The notes under the pieces were generated by a model. That model was not told where the DNA came from and searched no databases. It saw only the letters and a program-made list of their open reading frames with translations. From assembly GCF_900104795.1 (NCBI RefSeq), contig NZ_FNTG01000001.1:3596001-3660000 (forward strand): DNA of 64,000 bases. The letters are read 5' to 3'. A program made the translations under genes and the position numbers. This document shows positions 19,869 to 28,729 of the stretch, in pieces. This stretch comes from Burkholderia sp. WP9 (GTDB lineage Bacteria; Pseudomonadota; Gammaproteobacteria; Burkholderiales; Burkholderiaceae). Within the stretch, counting starts at the first letter, position 1. Each line of letters begins with the position of its first letter.

Positions 19869-21494
19869 GTGAAACAATGGACCATCCGGCAACGGATTCT
19901 GTGCAGCTTCGGGATCGTGCTGATCGTGATGCTGGCAATGGCAATCGTCACCTTCCAACAGCTCGGCGGCATTGACCGCGATGCGAAGAGCCAGCAGCAG
20001 GACTCGATGCCCGGCCTTTACTACGCGACCGCAATGCGTGCGGCGTGGTTCGAGAACTACAGCGTCACGCAGCGCCTCATCTATGTCGACGCGGACCCGG
20101 ACACCGTGAAGCGCGACACAGCCCGTTTGCAGGAGACCCAGCAAACGCTCCAGAAGCTCATCAGCGATTACGGCGCGACGATCTTCCGCGACGTCGATCG
20201 CGACCTCTTCAACGACTTCCGTCAGCAACAGGCGCAGTACCTGCCGATCCAGGCGTCGGTGCTGGACGCGTTGCCGTCTTCGAAAGACAACGCCGCGCGC
20301 ATTTTCAATACGCAACTCACGCCGCTCTGGGAAACCGGCCGGCTCTCCGTGCGCAAGCTCGTCGAGAACAACAAAGGCTACGCGGACCAGGCCGCAGACA
20401 GCATCCGCAGTTCGGTCGAGACAACCCGCATCGTGCTGCTCGTCATGCTGCTCACCGCCGCCGTCGTCGCCGCGCTGGCGGGCTACTGGCTGCTGCGCGC
20501 CGTCACCATGCCGATGGCCAAGGTGCTGCAAGTCGTCGACGTCATGCGCACGGGCGACCTGACCCAACGCCTGCAACTGAATCGCGCGGACGAAATCGGC
20601 GCGCTCGAAGCCGGCTTTAACCGCATGACCGACGAACTCACCGCGCTGGTCGGCCAGGCGCAGAAGTCGGCGGTGCAGGTCACCACGTCGGTCACTGAAA
20701 TCGCCGCGACCTCGCGCGAACAACAAGCCACCGCGAACGAAACCGCCGCCACCACGACCGAAATCGGCGCCACGTCGCGTGAAATCTTCGCGACCTCGCG
20801 CGATCTGCTGCGCACCATGAACGAAGTGTCGGAAGTGGCCGGCCAGTCGGCGGTGCTCGCGGGCACCGGCCATGCCGGCCTCGCGCGCATGGAAGAAACC
20901 ATGCGCCTCGTGATGGAAGCGGCGGGCTCCGTCAACGCGAAGCTCGCCATCCTCAACGAGAAGGCCAGCAACATCAACCAGGTCGTCGCCACCATTACCA
21001 AGGTCGCCGACCAGACCAACCTGCTCTCGCTGAACGCGGCGATCGAAGCGGAAAAGGCCGGCGAGTACGGTCGCGGTTTCGCGGTCGTCGCTACGGAGAT
21101 CCGCCGCCTCGCCGATCAGACCGCCGTGGCGACCTACGACATCGAACAGATGGTCAAGGAGATCCAGTCGGCGGTCGCCGCCGGCGTGATGGGCATGGAC
21201 AAGTTCTCCGAAGAGGTACGGCGCGGCATGCTCGACGTGCAGAACGTCGGCGGCCATCTCACGGAGATCATCCAGCAGGTGCAGCAACTTGCGCCGCGTT
21301 TCTCGATGGTGAACGAAGGCATGCAAACGCAGGCCACCGGCGCCGAGCAGATCACCCAGGCACTGACGCAACTCTCGGAGGCCGCGCAACAGACCGCGGA
21401 ATCGCTGCGCCAGTCGACCCAGGCGATCGACGATCTGACGCACGTCGCCAATAGTCTGCGCACGGGTGTGTCGCGCTTCAAGGTGACGGCCTGA
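19869..21494 (+). CDS. wspA: WspA-type methyl-accepting chemotaxis protein
   Basis: This is the membrane receptor that feeds the Wsp pathway; in Pseudomonas, Wsp responds to surface contact by raising c-di-GMP. The 541-residue protein has a first membrane helix (IRQRILCSFGIVLIVMLAMA), a ~160-residue periplasmic four-helix-bundle sensor, and a second helix (TTRIVLLVMLLTAAVVAALAGY in part). A HAMP domain and a long signalling coiled coil follow, with the conserved tip NLLSLNAAIEAEKAGEYGRG. The GTG at 19869 with an AGGGG ribosome site fits the start of the first helix; a longer frame from 19716 has no support. It heads a seven-gene operon in the exact wspABCDEFR order. Confidence 0.93.
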   Translation: MKQWTIRQRILCSFGIVLIVMLAMAIVTFQQLGGIDRDAKSQQQDSMPGLYYATAMRAAWFENYSVTQRLIYVDADPDTVKRDTARLQETQQTLQKLISDYGATIFRDVDRDLFNDFRQQQAQYLPIQASVLDALPSSKDNAARIFNTQLTPLWETGRLSVRKLVENNKGYADQAADSIRSSVETTRIVLLVMLLTAAVVAALAGYWLLRAVTMPMAKVLQVVDVMRTGDLTQRLQLNRADEIGALEAGFNRMTDELTALVGQAQKSAVQVTTSVTEIAATSREQQATANETAATTTEIGATSREIFATSRDLLRTMNEVSEVAGQSAVLAGTGHAGLARMEETMRLVMEAAGSVNAKLAILNEKASNINQVVATITKVADQTNLLSLNAAIEAEKAGEYGRGFAVVATEIRRLADQTAVATYDIEQMVKEIQSAVAAGVMGMDKFSEEVRRGMLDVQNVGGHLTEIIQQVQQLAPRFSMVNEGMQTQATGAEQITQALTQLSEAAQQTAESLRQSTQAIDDLTHVANSLRTGVSRFKVTA

Positions 21495-21551
21495 CGCGCT
21501 ACGGCGCGCAGCTCGAAACCGGCCCCGCACGCCTATCCATCGCCCACGCAC

Positions 21552-22022
21552 ATGCCGATGCTCTTCGTCCTCTTCACGCTCGATAGCGAACGGTACGTGA
21601 TCGACGCAACGCAGGTGGAGCGTCTGATGCCGCTCACGCCGCAGTCGCCGCCGAAGACGATCCCCGGCGCGCCCTCATGGGTGGCAGGCGTACTCGATTA
21701 CGAAGGCTCACCGCTGCCGCTGATCGATCTGCCGGCGCTCGCGCTCGGCCGCCCCGCAGCACAACTCATGTCCACGCGCGTGGTGCTGGTGCGCTATCCG
21801 CATGCGGGCGCGACGCGTCTGCTCGCGCTGCTGCTGGAAGGCGCGACGCGCACCATTCGCCTCGACGTGGCGGCATTTCAGCATGCCGGCCTCGACATGC
21901 CGCACGCGCGCTATCTCGGCCCGGTCGCGAGCGATGCGGGCGGCCTCGTGCAGTGGATCCGCGTCGAGCATCTGCTGCCCGACGACGTCAAGGCGCTCCT
22001 GTTTCCCGAGGCGCACGCATGA
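21552..22022 (+). CDS. wspB: WspB-type CheW scaffold
   Basis: This 156-residue protein is a single CheW domain (MLFVLFTLDSERYVIDATQV at the start, WVAGVLDYEGSPLPLIDLPAL in the middle). It would dock the kinase WspE to the receptor WspA. It starts 57 bases after wspA, and its stop overlaps the wspC start (ATGA), so translation is coupled. The operon holds two CheW proteins, this one and WspD, as in Pseudomonas. Confidence 0.9.
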   Translation: MPMLFVLFTLDSERYVIDATQVERLMPLTPQSPPKTIPGAPSWVAGVLDYEGSPLPLIDLPALALGRPAAQLMSTRVVLVRYPHAGATRLLALLLEGATRTIRLDVAAFQHAGLDMPHARYLGPVASDAGGLVQWIRVEHLLPDDVKALLFPEAHA

Positions 22023-23437
22023 ACGCGCATCACGACAACGCGCCGCTTTATCGACGCTTCGCCGAACTGCTGCATCGAACCATGGGGCTCGACGCGGCGT
22101 CGCTCGGTCATAGTGCGATCGAACGTGCCGTCGATCAGCGCGCCGCCGCCTGGTACGCGGAGGGTCACGCCGAAGCCACGCTCACCGACTATTGGGAAGC
22201 CGCGCAAACTTCGCCGGCCATGCTGCAGTCGCTGATCGAAACGGTCGTCGTGCCGGAGACCTGGTTCTACCGCGACGCCGACGCGTTCAAGGCGCTTGCG
22301 CGGCTCGCGCATGAGCGCCTTGCCGAACGCGGCGGCGCACTGCCGCTGCGTATCCTGAGCTTGCCTTGCTCGACCGGCGAGGAGCCGTACACGATCGCGA
22401 TGACGCTGCTCGATGCGGGCATCGACGCCACACAGTTGCGTATCGACGCAATGGATATCAGCGACCGTTCGCTCGCCGTCGCGCAGCGCGCCGTGTACGG
22501 GCGCAATTCGTTTCGCGGTAATGCGTTTGCGTTCCGCGACGCGCACTTCACGCGTACCGAGGACGGCTGGCGTCTTGCGCCGCGCATCGTGGAAGCGGTG
22601 CGTTTCTCGCGCGCCAATCTGATGCAGCTCGACGCGTCGGCGCTTGGCGTCTACGACTTCGTGTTCTGCCGCAATGTCCTGATTTACTTCGACCGCGACG
22701 CGCAGCAGAAAGCGTTGCAGGCGCTCAATAGCGTGCTGGCCGAAAACGGCACGCTGTTCGTAGGCCCTGCGGAAACCGGGCTGCTGATGCGCTACGGTAT
22801 GCAGTCCGCCAGGATCCCGCTGGCCTTCGCATTTCATCGCGGCGCGCCCGACGAAGCGCAGTCGAACGGCTGGCGCGCCGCGCCGCTCCCCACCGCCGCC
22901 GCGCTCGCGATGACGCCTTCACGAATGCCCGCTATTGCGCAAGCGCAAGCGTTGTCCGCGCAGCCTTTCGCGTGGCCCGGTCAGGTCGCGCGCACGCCGT
23001 TCCATGGCGCCACGCAGTTCGCGCCGCGTGACAGCATTGCGCCACCCATGCGCAAGATGTCGATAGCCGCATCGTCGGTACCCAACCCGCTGTCCGCGCC
23101 AAGCCCCGCAACGACCCACGCGGCAAGCGACACGTTGCAGGCTGCGCGTGCACTCGCCGACGCCGGCCGCCTCGCGCAAGCCGCTTCGGCAATCAACGCC
23201 TATCTGGAGCACCACGCTCCGCACGCCGACGCGTTTTATCTGCTCGGCGTTCTCGCCGATGCCAACGGCGACGCGAACCTCGCACGCGGACACTATCGCA
23301 AGGCGCTGTATCTCGATCCGCAGCACGCGGAAGCGCTCGCGCATCTCGCGACGTCGCTCGAACTCGAGGGCGACCGCGACGGCGCGCGCCTGTTGATGCA
23401 GCGCGCGGCGCGCGCACAGGGAGCGCAACGTGGCTGA
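22019..23437 (+). CDS. wspC: WspC-type CheR methyltransferase with TPR tail
   Basis: WspC methylates glutamates of WspA using SAM, tuning its signalling. The 472-residue protein has a CheR N-terminal helical part, the SAM-binding core (RILSLPCSTGEEPYTIAM, then FVFCRNVLIYFD), and after a Pro/Ala-rich linker a C-terminal tetratricopeptide part (DAFYLLGVLADANGDANLA ... ALYLDPQHAEALAHLA). This fusion of CheR with TPR repeats is the hallmark of WspC. The ATG overlaps the wspB stop by four bases and its end overlaps wspD by eight. Confidence 0.92.
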   Translation: MNAHHDNAPLYRRFAELLHRTMGLDAASLGHSAIERAVDQRAAAWYAEGHAEATLTDYWEAAQTSPAMLQSLIETVVVPETWFYRDADAFKALARLAHERLAERGGALPLRILSLPCSTGEEPYTIAMTLLDAGIDATQLRIDAMDISDRSLAVAQRAVYGRNSFRGNAFAFRDAHFTRTEDGWRLAPRIVEAVRFSRANLMQLDASALGVYDFVFCRNVLIYFDRDAQQKALQALNSVLAENGTLFVGPAETGLLMRYGMQSARIPLAFAFHRGAPDEAQSNGWRAAPLPTAAALAMTPSRMPAIAQAQALSAQPFAWPGQVARTPFHGATQFAPRDSIAPPMRKMSIAASSVPNPLSAPSPATTHAASDTLQAARALADAGRLAQAASAINAYLEHHAPHADAFYLLGVLADANGDANLARGHYRKALYLDPQHAEALAHLATSLELEGDRDGARLLMQRAARAQGAQRG

Positions 23438-24110
23438 CGCGCAGACGGTGAGCTTCGACGACTGCTGGAATCGCATCGGCGTGCGCGGCGATTCGTCGTG
23501 CGAGCGTCTCGTCGAGCATGTGCGCTGCCTGAATTGCCCGGTGTTCGAAGCCGCTGCAGCCAAACTGCTGGAACGGCCGATTCCCGAGGTGGATCTGTCG
23601 CTGCATGACGCTCGCGCGCCGGCGCAAGCGCAGCATGATGTGCAAGGCGCAAGCGAATCGTTCCTCGTGTTTCGCATCGGCGACGAATGGCTGGCGCTGC
23701 CCACGCCGATCTTCAAGCGCATCGTGCAGACGCGGCCGATTCACACGTTGCCGCATCGGCAGCATCGCGCGGTGCTCGGCGTGGTGAATGTGCGAGGCGA
23801 GTTGCTGGTGTGCCTGTCGCTCGCGCACCTGCTCGGTTTCGAAACGGATACCGCCGCGCGCGACGACCGTGCTCGCCACGATCTGCCGCGTTTGCTGGTG
23901 GTTTCGCGCGCGGAAGAACACGCGGTGTTCCCCGTCGACCAGGTCGACGGCGTGCACCGCATCGCGGCGGCCAGTTTTTGCCCGCCGCCCGCCACGCTCT
24001 CGCAAGCGGCCGCCGCGCATACGCGCGCCGTCGCACCGTGGCGCGGCATGAGCGTTGGCCTGCTCGACGCCGACGCGCTCTTCGACACCTTGAACCGGAG
24101 TCTCGGATGA
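23430..24110 (+). CDS. wspD: WspD-type CheW scaffold
   Basis: This 226-residue protein has an ~80-residue N-terminal extension and then a CheW domain (SFLVFRIGDEWLALPTPIFK, HRAVLGVVNVRGELLVCLSL). The extension contains a CVRCLNCP-like cysteine pair (CLNCPVFEAAA). The second CheW of the Wsp system probably couples the kinase to the array. The start is GTG inside the end of wspC, and the stop overlaps the wspE ATG. The presence of two different CheW proteins flanking wspC supports the Wsp assignment over an ordinary chemotaxis cluster. Confidence 0.9.
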   Translation: MADAQTVSFDDCWNRIGVRGDSSCERLVEHVRCLNCPVFEAAAAKLLERPIPEVDLSLHDARAPAQAQHDVQGASESFLVFRIGDEWLALPTPIFKRIVQTRPIHTLPHRQHRAVLGVVNVRGELLVCLSLAHLLGFETDTAARDDRARHDLPRLLVVSRAEEHAVFPVDQVDGVHRIAAASFCPPPATLSQAAAAHTRAVAPWRGMSVGLLDADALFDTLNRSLG

Positions 24111-26503
24111 CCGACGAGCCGCGCCGCCCGTCGCTAATCGATCTGTTCCGCGAAGAAGCGCGGACACAGGCGCGCGTACTGAACGACGGACTGCTCACGC
24201 TCGATCGCGCGCCGCGCGATGCCGCCGCGCTCGAGGCCTGCATGCGCGCCGCGCATTCGTTGAAGGGTGCGGCGCGCATTGTCGGCGTGCAGGTCGGCGT
24301 CGAACTCGCGCACGCCATGGAGGATTGCTTCGTCGCCGCGCAGGAAGGGCGCGCGTTGCTCGACCCGGCCTGGATCGACGAGTTGCTGCGCGGCGTGGAT
24401 ATCGTCGCGCGTATCGGCAATGATGAGGACGAATCGGCACGCGATGCGGTGGGTGCGTGCGTGGCCTCGTTGCAGGCGCGTATGGTTGACGTGTTGCCGC
24501 ACGGGGCCGTAATACGGCGCGATGTGACTCCGCCGGCCGCAATGGTATCCGAACCCGCGCCAAGCGCAGCCGCGGCATCGGCCACGCCTGCTGTCAGCTC
24601 AAGCGCGGACCCACGCCCGGACCCCGACGCCGCGTTCAACCTGATAGCCGACGCGTTGCGCGCCGAGGCCACCCAGCAGAATGCACCAGACGCCGCATCC
24701 GCAAAACCGTCCGCCTCGAACAGCGCGAACAGCGCCAGCAACATCACGGCCGAATCCGGCCGCATGCTGCGCGTGCGCGCCGACAACCTCGACCGCCTGC
24801 TGTCGTTGTCCGGCGAATCGCTAGTCGAATCGCGCTGGCTGAAACCCTTCGCGCAATCCATGCTGCGCGTCAAACGCGTCCAACGCGACAGCACCCGCGC
24901 GCTGGATCAACTGCACGAAACGCTCGCCGATCTGAAGCTCGATCCGCGCGCCCAAGCCGCGCTCGAAGAAGTGCGCCGCCTCACCGCCGAATCGCAGCAT
25001 CTGCTGGCCGAGCGTCTCGCCGACCTGGAGAGCTTCGACCGTCGCTCGACGCATCTGTCGCAACAGCTCTACGACGCCGCTTTGCAATGCCGCATGCGTC
25101 CATTCGGCGACGGCACGAGCGGCCTCGCGCGGATGGTGCGCGACGTCGCGCGTTCGCTCGGCAAGAAGGTGCGCTGGCAGTTGGTCGGCGTATCCACCCA
25201 GGTGGACCGCGACATTCTCGATCTGCTCGAAGCGCCGCTCGGCCATATGCTGCGCAACGCGCTCGACCACGGCATCGAAGCGCCCGCCGTGCGCCTCGCG
25301 CGCGGCAAGCCGGAGGAAGGCACGCTCACGCTCGACGCGCGTCACACGGCCGGCGCGCTGCTCATCACCGTTTCCGACGACGGCGCGGGCATCGATCTCG
25401 ACGCGCTGCGTGCGTCGATCGTGCGCAAGAAGCTCGCGAGCGAGGAAACGGCCACGCGTCTGTCCGAAGCCGAGTTGCTCGAATTCCTGTTCCTGCCGGG
25501 GTTCTCGCTGCGCGATCAGGTGACCGACGTGTCGGGCCGCGGCGTCGGACTCGACGCGGTGCACGACATTGTCAAACGCGTGCGCGGCACGGTGCGGATC
25601 ACGCATGAGGCCGGTCTCGGCACGCGCGTGCAATTGCAGTTGCCGTTGACGCTTTCGGTGATCCGCAGTCTGCTGATCGAAGTCGCGGGCGAGCCGTACG
25701 CGGTGCCGCTCGCGCATGTGAACCGCACGCTGCACGTGAGCCGCGCCGAGATCGAATTGCTCGAAGGGCATCAGCACATCGCTTTTTCCGGCCGGCGTAT
25801 CGGCGTCGTCACCGCGCATCAGATTCTCGACACCGCGCCGCCCGCGGATGAAAGCGACGCCGTCAGCATGATCGTGATCGGCGACGGCCCGCAAACCTAC
25901 GGCGTGGTGGTCGACCGCTTTCTTGGCGAGCGGATGCTGGTGGTGCAGCCGCTCGATCCGCGCCTCGGCAAGATTCGCAACATCACCGCCGGCGCGTTGA
26001 TGGAGAACGGCGATCCGGTCCTGATCGCCGATGTCGACGACTGGCTGCGCTCCGTCGAACGGCTCGTGGCGGGCGGCGATCTCCGGCACACGCAACACGG
26101 CGTCGCGCACGCGGCTCAGCGTACCAGCCGTCGCGTGCTGGTGGTCGACGATTCGCTCACCGTGCGCGAGCTCGAACGCAAGCTGCTCGCCATGCGCGGT
26201 TACGACGTGACGATCGCCGTGGACGGCATGGACGGCTGGAACGCGGTACGCGGCGAGCGCTTCGACCTCGTGATCACCGACATCGACATGCCGCGTATGG
26301 ACGGCATCGAACTGGTCACGCTGATCAAGCGCGATCCGCAGTTGCAGTCACTGCCGGTGATGATCGTCTCGTACAAGGATCGCGAAGAGGACCGCCGCGC
26401 CGGGCTGGATGCGGGCGCGGACTACTATCTGGCGAAAGGCAGTTTTCATGACGAAGCACTGCTCGATGCGGTGCGTGATCTGATCGGCGAAGCTTACGGT
26501 TAA
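24107..26503 (+). CDS. wspE: WspE-type hybrid CheA histidine kinase/response regulator
   Basis: This 798-residue kinase has an Hpt domain with the phospho-accepting His50 (RAAHSLKGAARIVG), a variable linker, and a dimerisation/ATPase region with N box LRNALDHGIE and G boxes DDGAGID and GRGVGLDAV. A CheW-like regulatory domain follows (YAVPLAHVNRTL), then a C-terminal receiver with the acceptor Asp in LVITDIDMPRMDG. It should phosphorylate WspR (output) and WspF (adaptation). The start overlaps wspD by four bases. Domain order and length match WspE. Confidence 0.94.
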   Translation: MTDEPRRPSLIDLFREEARTQARVLNDGLLTLDRAPRDAAALEACMRAAHSLKGAARIVGVQVGVELAHAMEDCFVAAQEGRALLDPAWIDELLRGVDIVARIGNDEDESARDAVGACVASLQARMVDVLPHGAVIRRDVTPPAAMVSEPAPSAAAASATPAVSSSADPRPDPDAAFNLIADALRAEATQQNAPDAASAKPSASNSANSASNITAESGRMLRVRADNLDRLLSLSGESLVESRWLKPFAQSMLRVKRVQRDSTRALDQLHETLADLKLDPRAQAALEEVRRLTAESQHLLAERLADLESFDRRSTHLSQQLYDAALQCRMRPFGDGTSGLARMVRDVARSLGKKVRWQLVGVSTQVDRDILDLLEAPLGHMLRNALDHGIEAPAVRLARGKPEEGTLTLDARHTAGALLITVSDDGAGIDLDALRASIVRKKLASEETATRLSEAELLEFLFLPGFSLRDQVTDVSGRGVGLDAVHDIVKRVRGTVRITHEAGLGTRVQLQLPLTLSVIRSLLIEVAGEPYAVPLAHVNRTLHVSRAEIELLEGHQHIAFSGRRIGVVTAHQILDTAPPADESDAVSMIVIGDGPQTYGVVVDRFLGERMLVVQPLDPRLGKIRNITAGALMENGDPVLIADVDDWLRSVERLVAGGDLRHTQHGVAHAAQRTSRRVLVVDDSLTVRELERKLLAMRGYDVTIAVDGMDGWNAVRGERFDLVITDIDMPRMDGIELVTLIKRDPQLQSLPVMIVSYKDREEDRRAGLDAGADYYLAKGSFHDEALLDAVRDLIGEAYG

Positions 26504-26520
26504 ACCTACGGGCAAAACGG

Positions 26521-27537
26521 ATGAAAATCGGAATCGTCAACGACATGCCGCTCGCCGTCGAGGCGCTGCGTCGCGCACTCGCGGCACGCCACGACTACGA
26601 GGTGCTGTGGATCGCGCAGGACGGCCAGCAGGCGGTCGATTTCTGCACGGCGCAGCGGCCCGACATCGTGCTGATGGATCTGGTGATGCCGAACGTCGAC
26701 GGCATCGAGGCCACGCGCCGCATCATGGCGCGCGCGCCCTGCGCGATCCTGATCGTCACCGTCGACGTGGGCGCGAACGCATGGCGCGTCTATGAAGCGA
26801 TGGGCGCGGGCGCGCTCGACGCGGTCGATACGCCGTCGCTGAGCGGTCCCGACGCGCACAAGAGCATCGCCACGCTGATCGCGAAAATCGACCGTATCGC
26901 GGCGCTCGTCAAGGAACGCAACGCACCCGGCGCGGCCGCCGCGACAACGCCCGCCTGCGCGACGAACCGTGACACGCCGCTGGTGGCGATCGGCGCGTCG
27001 GCGGGCGGACCCGCTGCGCTGGCCACGCTGCTCGCCGGCCTGCCCAAGGATTTTGCGGCGGCCGTCGTGATCGTGCAGCACGTCGACGCGGCCTTCGCCG
27101 CCGGCATGGCGGACTGGCTGAATCAGCAATCGGCGCTGCCGGTGCGAATCGCCAGTGAAGGCGACCGGCCGCAAGCGGGCGTCGTGCTGCTCGCCGCCAC
27201 CGACGATCATCTGCATCTGAAACTGCCCAACGTGCTCGGCTACACGCGCGTCCCGGAAGAGACGCCGTATCGCCCTTCCGTCGACGTGTTTTTTCACAGC
27301 GTGGTGGCCCGCTGGCCGGCGCGCGCCATCGGCGTGCTGCTGACCGGCATGGGCCGCGACGGCGCGATCGGACTCAAGGCGATGCGCACCAAGGGCTATC
27401 ACACGATCGCGCAGGACGAGGCGACCAGCGCCGTGTACGGCATGCCGAAAGCGGCCGCGGCGCTCGACGCCGCCGCCGCGATCCTGCCCTTGCCGCGCAT
27501 CGCCGCCGCCCTCGCGACGGCGGTCAGCTCCCGCTAG
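26521..27537 (+). CDS. wspF: WspF-type CheB methylesterase
   Basis: WspF removes methyl groups from WspA and so resets the pathway; in Pseudomonas its loss locks the system on and gives wrinkly colonies. The 338-residue protein has an N-terminal receiver (acceptor Asp in IVLMDLVMPNVDG) and a C-terminal esterase with catalytic Ser in GASAGGPAALAT, His in VQHVDAAFA and Asp in TGMGRDGA. All three catalytic residues are present, so feedback should be intact. It begins 17 bases after wspE. Confidence 0.94.
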   Translation: MKIGIVNDMPLAVEALRRALAARHDYEVLWIAQDGQQAVDFCTAQRPDIVLMDLVMPNVDGIEATRRIMARAPCAILIVTVDVGANAWRVYEAMGAGALDAVDTPSLSGPDAHKSIATLIAKIDRIAALVKERNAPGAAAATTPACATNRDTPLVAIGASAGGPAALATLLAGLPKDFAAAVVIVQHVDAAFAAGMADWLNQQSALPVRIASEGDRPQAGVVLLAATDDHLHLKLPNVLGYTRVPEETPYRPSVDVFFHSVVARWPARAIGVLLTGMGRDGAIGLKAMRTKGYHTIAQDEATSAVYGMPKAAAALDAAAAILPLPRIAAALATAVSSR

Positions 27538-27597
27538 CCGCGTACTCGCCGCCTATGACCCGCTTTGATTCACTGACATCTTTTCTGGCTGAACGAC

Positions 27598-28710
27598 ATG
27601 GACACTCCTGAACCGCATCAGAACGCCGCCGCGCGGGATCTCGCGCAAGTCGACGCGAACGCGCAGACGCTGGACGCGGTGGACGCGGCCAATCTCGCCG
27701 TCGACGATGCGCTCGCGCGCATTCTCGGCAATCCGCCCGCGGCCGAGTGTCCGATCATGGTGTTGCTGGTCGACGACCAGGCGATCATCGCCGAAGCGGT
27801 GCGTCAGGCGCTGGCGGACGAAGCGAGCGTGGACTTCCACTACTGCGCCTCGCCTGACGACGCGCTGCGCTGCGCCGCCGAAACGCGCGCGACGGTGATC
27901 CTTCAGGACCTGGTGATGCCGGGCACGGACCGACTCACGCTCGTGCGCCAATACCGGCAGAATCCGGCGACCCGCGACATTCCGATCATCGTGTTGTCGA
28001 CCAAGGAAGAGCCGCTCGTCAAGAGCGCCGCCTTTGCGGCAGGGGCCAACGACTATCTGGTGAAACTGCCGGATCGCATCGAGCTGATTGCGCGCATCCG
28101 CTATCACTCGCGCTCGTATCTGAATCTGCTGCAACGCGACGAGGCCTATCAGGCGCTGCGTCAATCGCAGCAACAATTGCTCGCGACCAATCTGGAATTG
28201 CAGCGCCTCACGCATTCGGACGGCCTGACGGGCCTGTCGAATCGGCGCTACCTCGATCAATATCTGGCGGCCGAATGGCGTCGCGGCACACGCGACAAGA
28301 CCGGCCTCGGCTTCCTGATGATCGATGTGGATAACTTCAAGGCGTACAACGACACCTACGGCCACGTCGCCGGCGACGAAGTGCTCAAACGCGTCGCGCA
28401 CACCGTCGAATCATGCCTCGGCCGCTCGCCCGATCTCGCGGCGCGCTTCGGTGGTGAAGAGTTCGCCGTGGTGGTGCCGGGCACGTCGGCCGGTGGTTTG
28501 CGTCTGCTTGCGGAAAAAATCCGCATCGCAATCGAAGATCTGGCGATTCCGCATTCGGGCTCCGCAGCCGGCGTGGTGACGATCAGCATCGGCGCGGCGA
28601 CGCTCGTGCCGTCGCTCGCCGAGCCGGTGACGAAGCTGATCGAAGCCGCCGACATCGGCCTCTATCGCGCGAAACGGGACGGCAAGAACCAGGTCGCGGT
28701 GAGCGACTGA
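27598..28710 (+). CDS. wspR: WspR-type response regulator diguanylate cyclase
   Basis: This is the output of the operon: it makes c-di-GMP from two GTP when phosphorylated. The 370-residue protein carries an unusual ~50-residue acidic N-terminal extension. A receiver domain follows (acceptor Asp in VILQDLVMPG), then a coiled linker, then a GGDEF domain with the active-site variant GGEEF. Five residues before it is an RSPD inhibitory-site motif (RxxD), so product feedback inhibition is expected. It starts 60 bases after wspF and ends 19 bases from the convergent aceE-like gene. Confidence 0.93.
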   Translation: MDTPEPHQNAAARDLAQVDANAQTLDAVDAANLAVDDALARILGNPPAAECPIMVLLVDDQAIIAEAVRQALADEASVDFHYCASPDDALRCAAETRATVILQDLVMPGTDRLTLVRQYRQNPATRDIPIIVLSTKEEPLVKSAAFAAGANDYLVKLPDRIELIARIRYHSRSYLNLLQRDEAYQALRQSQQQLLATNLELQRLTHSDGLTGLSNRRYLDQYLAAEWRRGTRDKTGLGFLMIDVDNFKAYNDTYGHVAGDEVLKRVAHTVESCLGRSPDLAARFGGEEFAVVVPGTSAGGLRLLAEKIRIAIEDLAIPHSGSAAGVVTISIGAATLVPSLAEPVTKLIEAADIGLYRAKRDGKNQVAVSD

Positions 28711-28729
28711 TCGTCCGCGAGGCGCGTTC

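Noticed and set aside
28438..28480. WspR as a degenerate, inactive cyclase because of GGEEF
   Set aside because: GGEEF is a normal active variant and the inhibitory site is intact.
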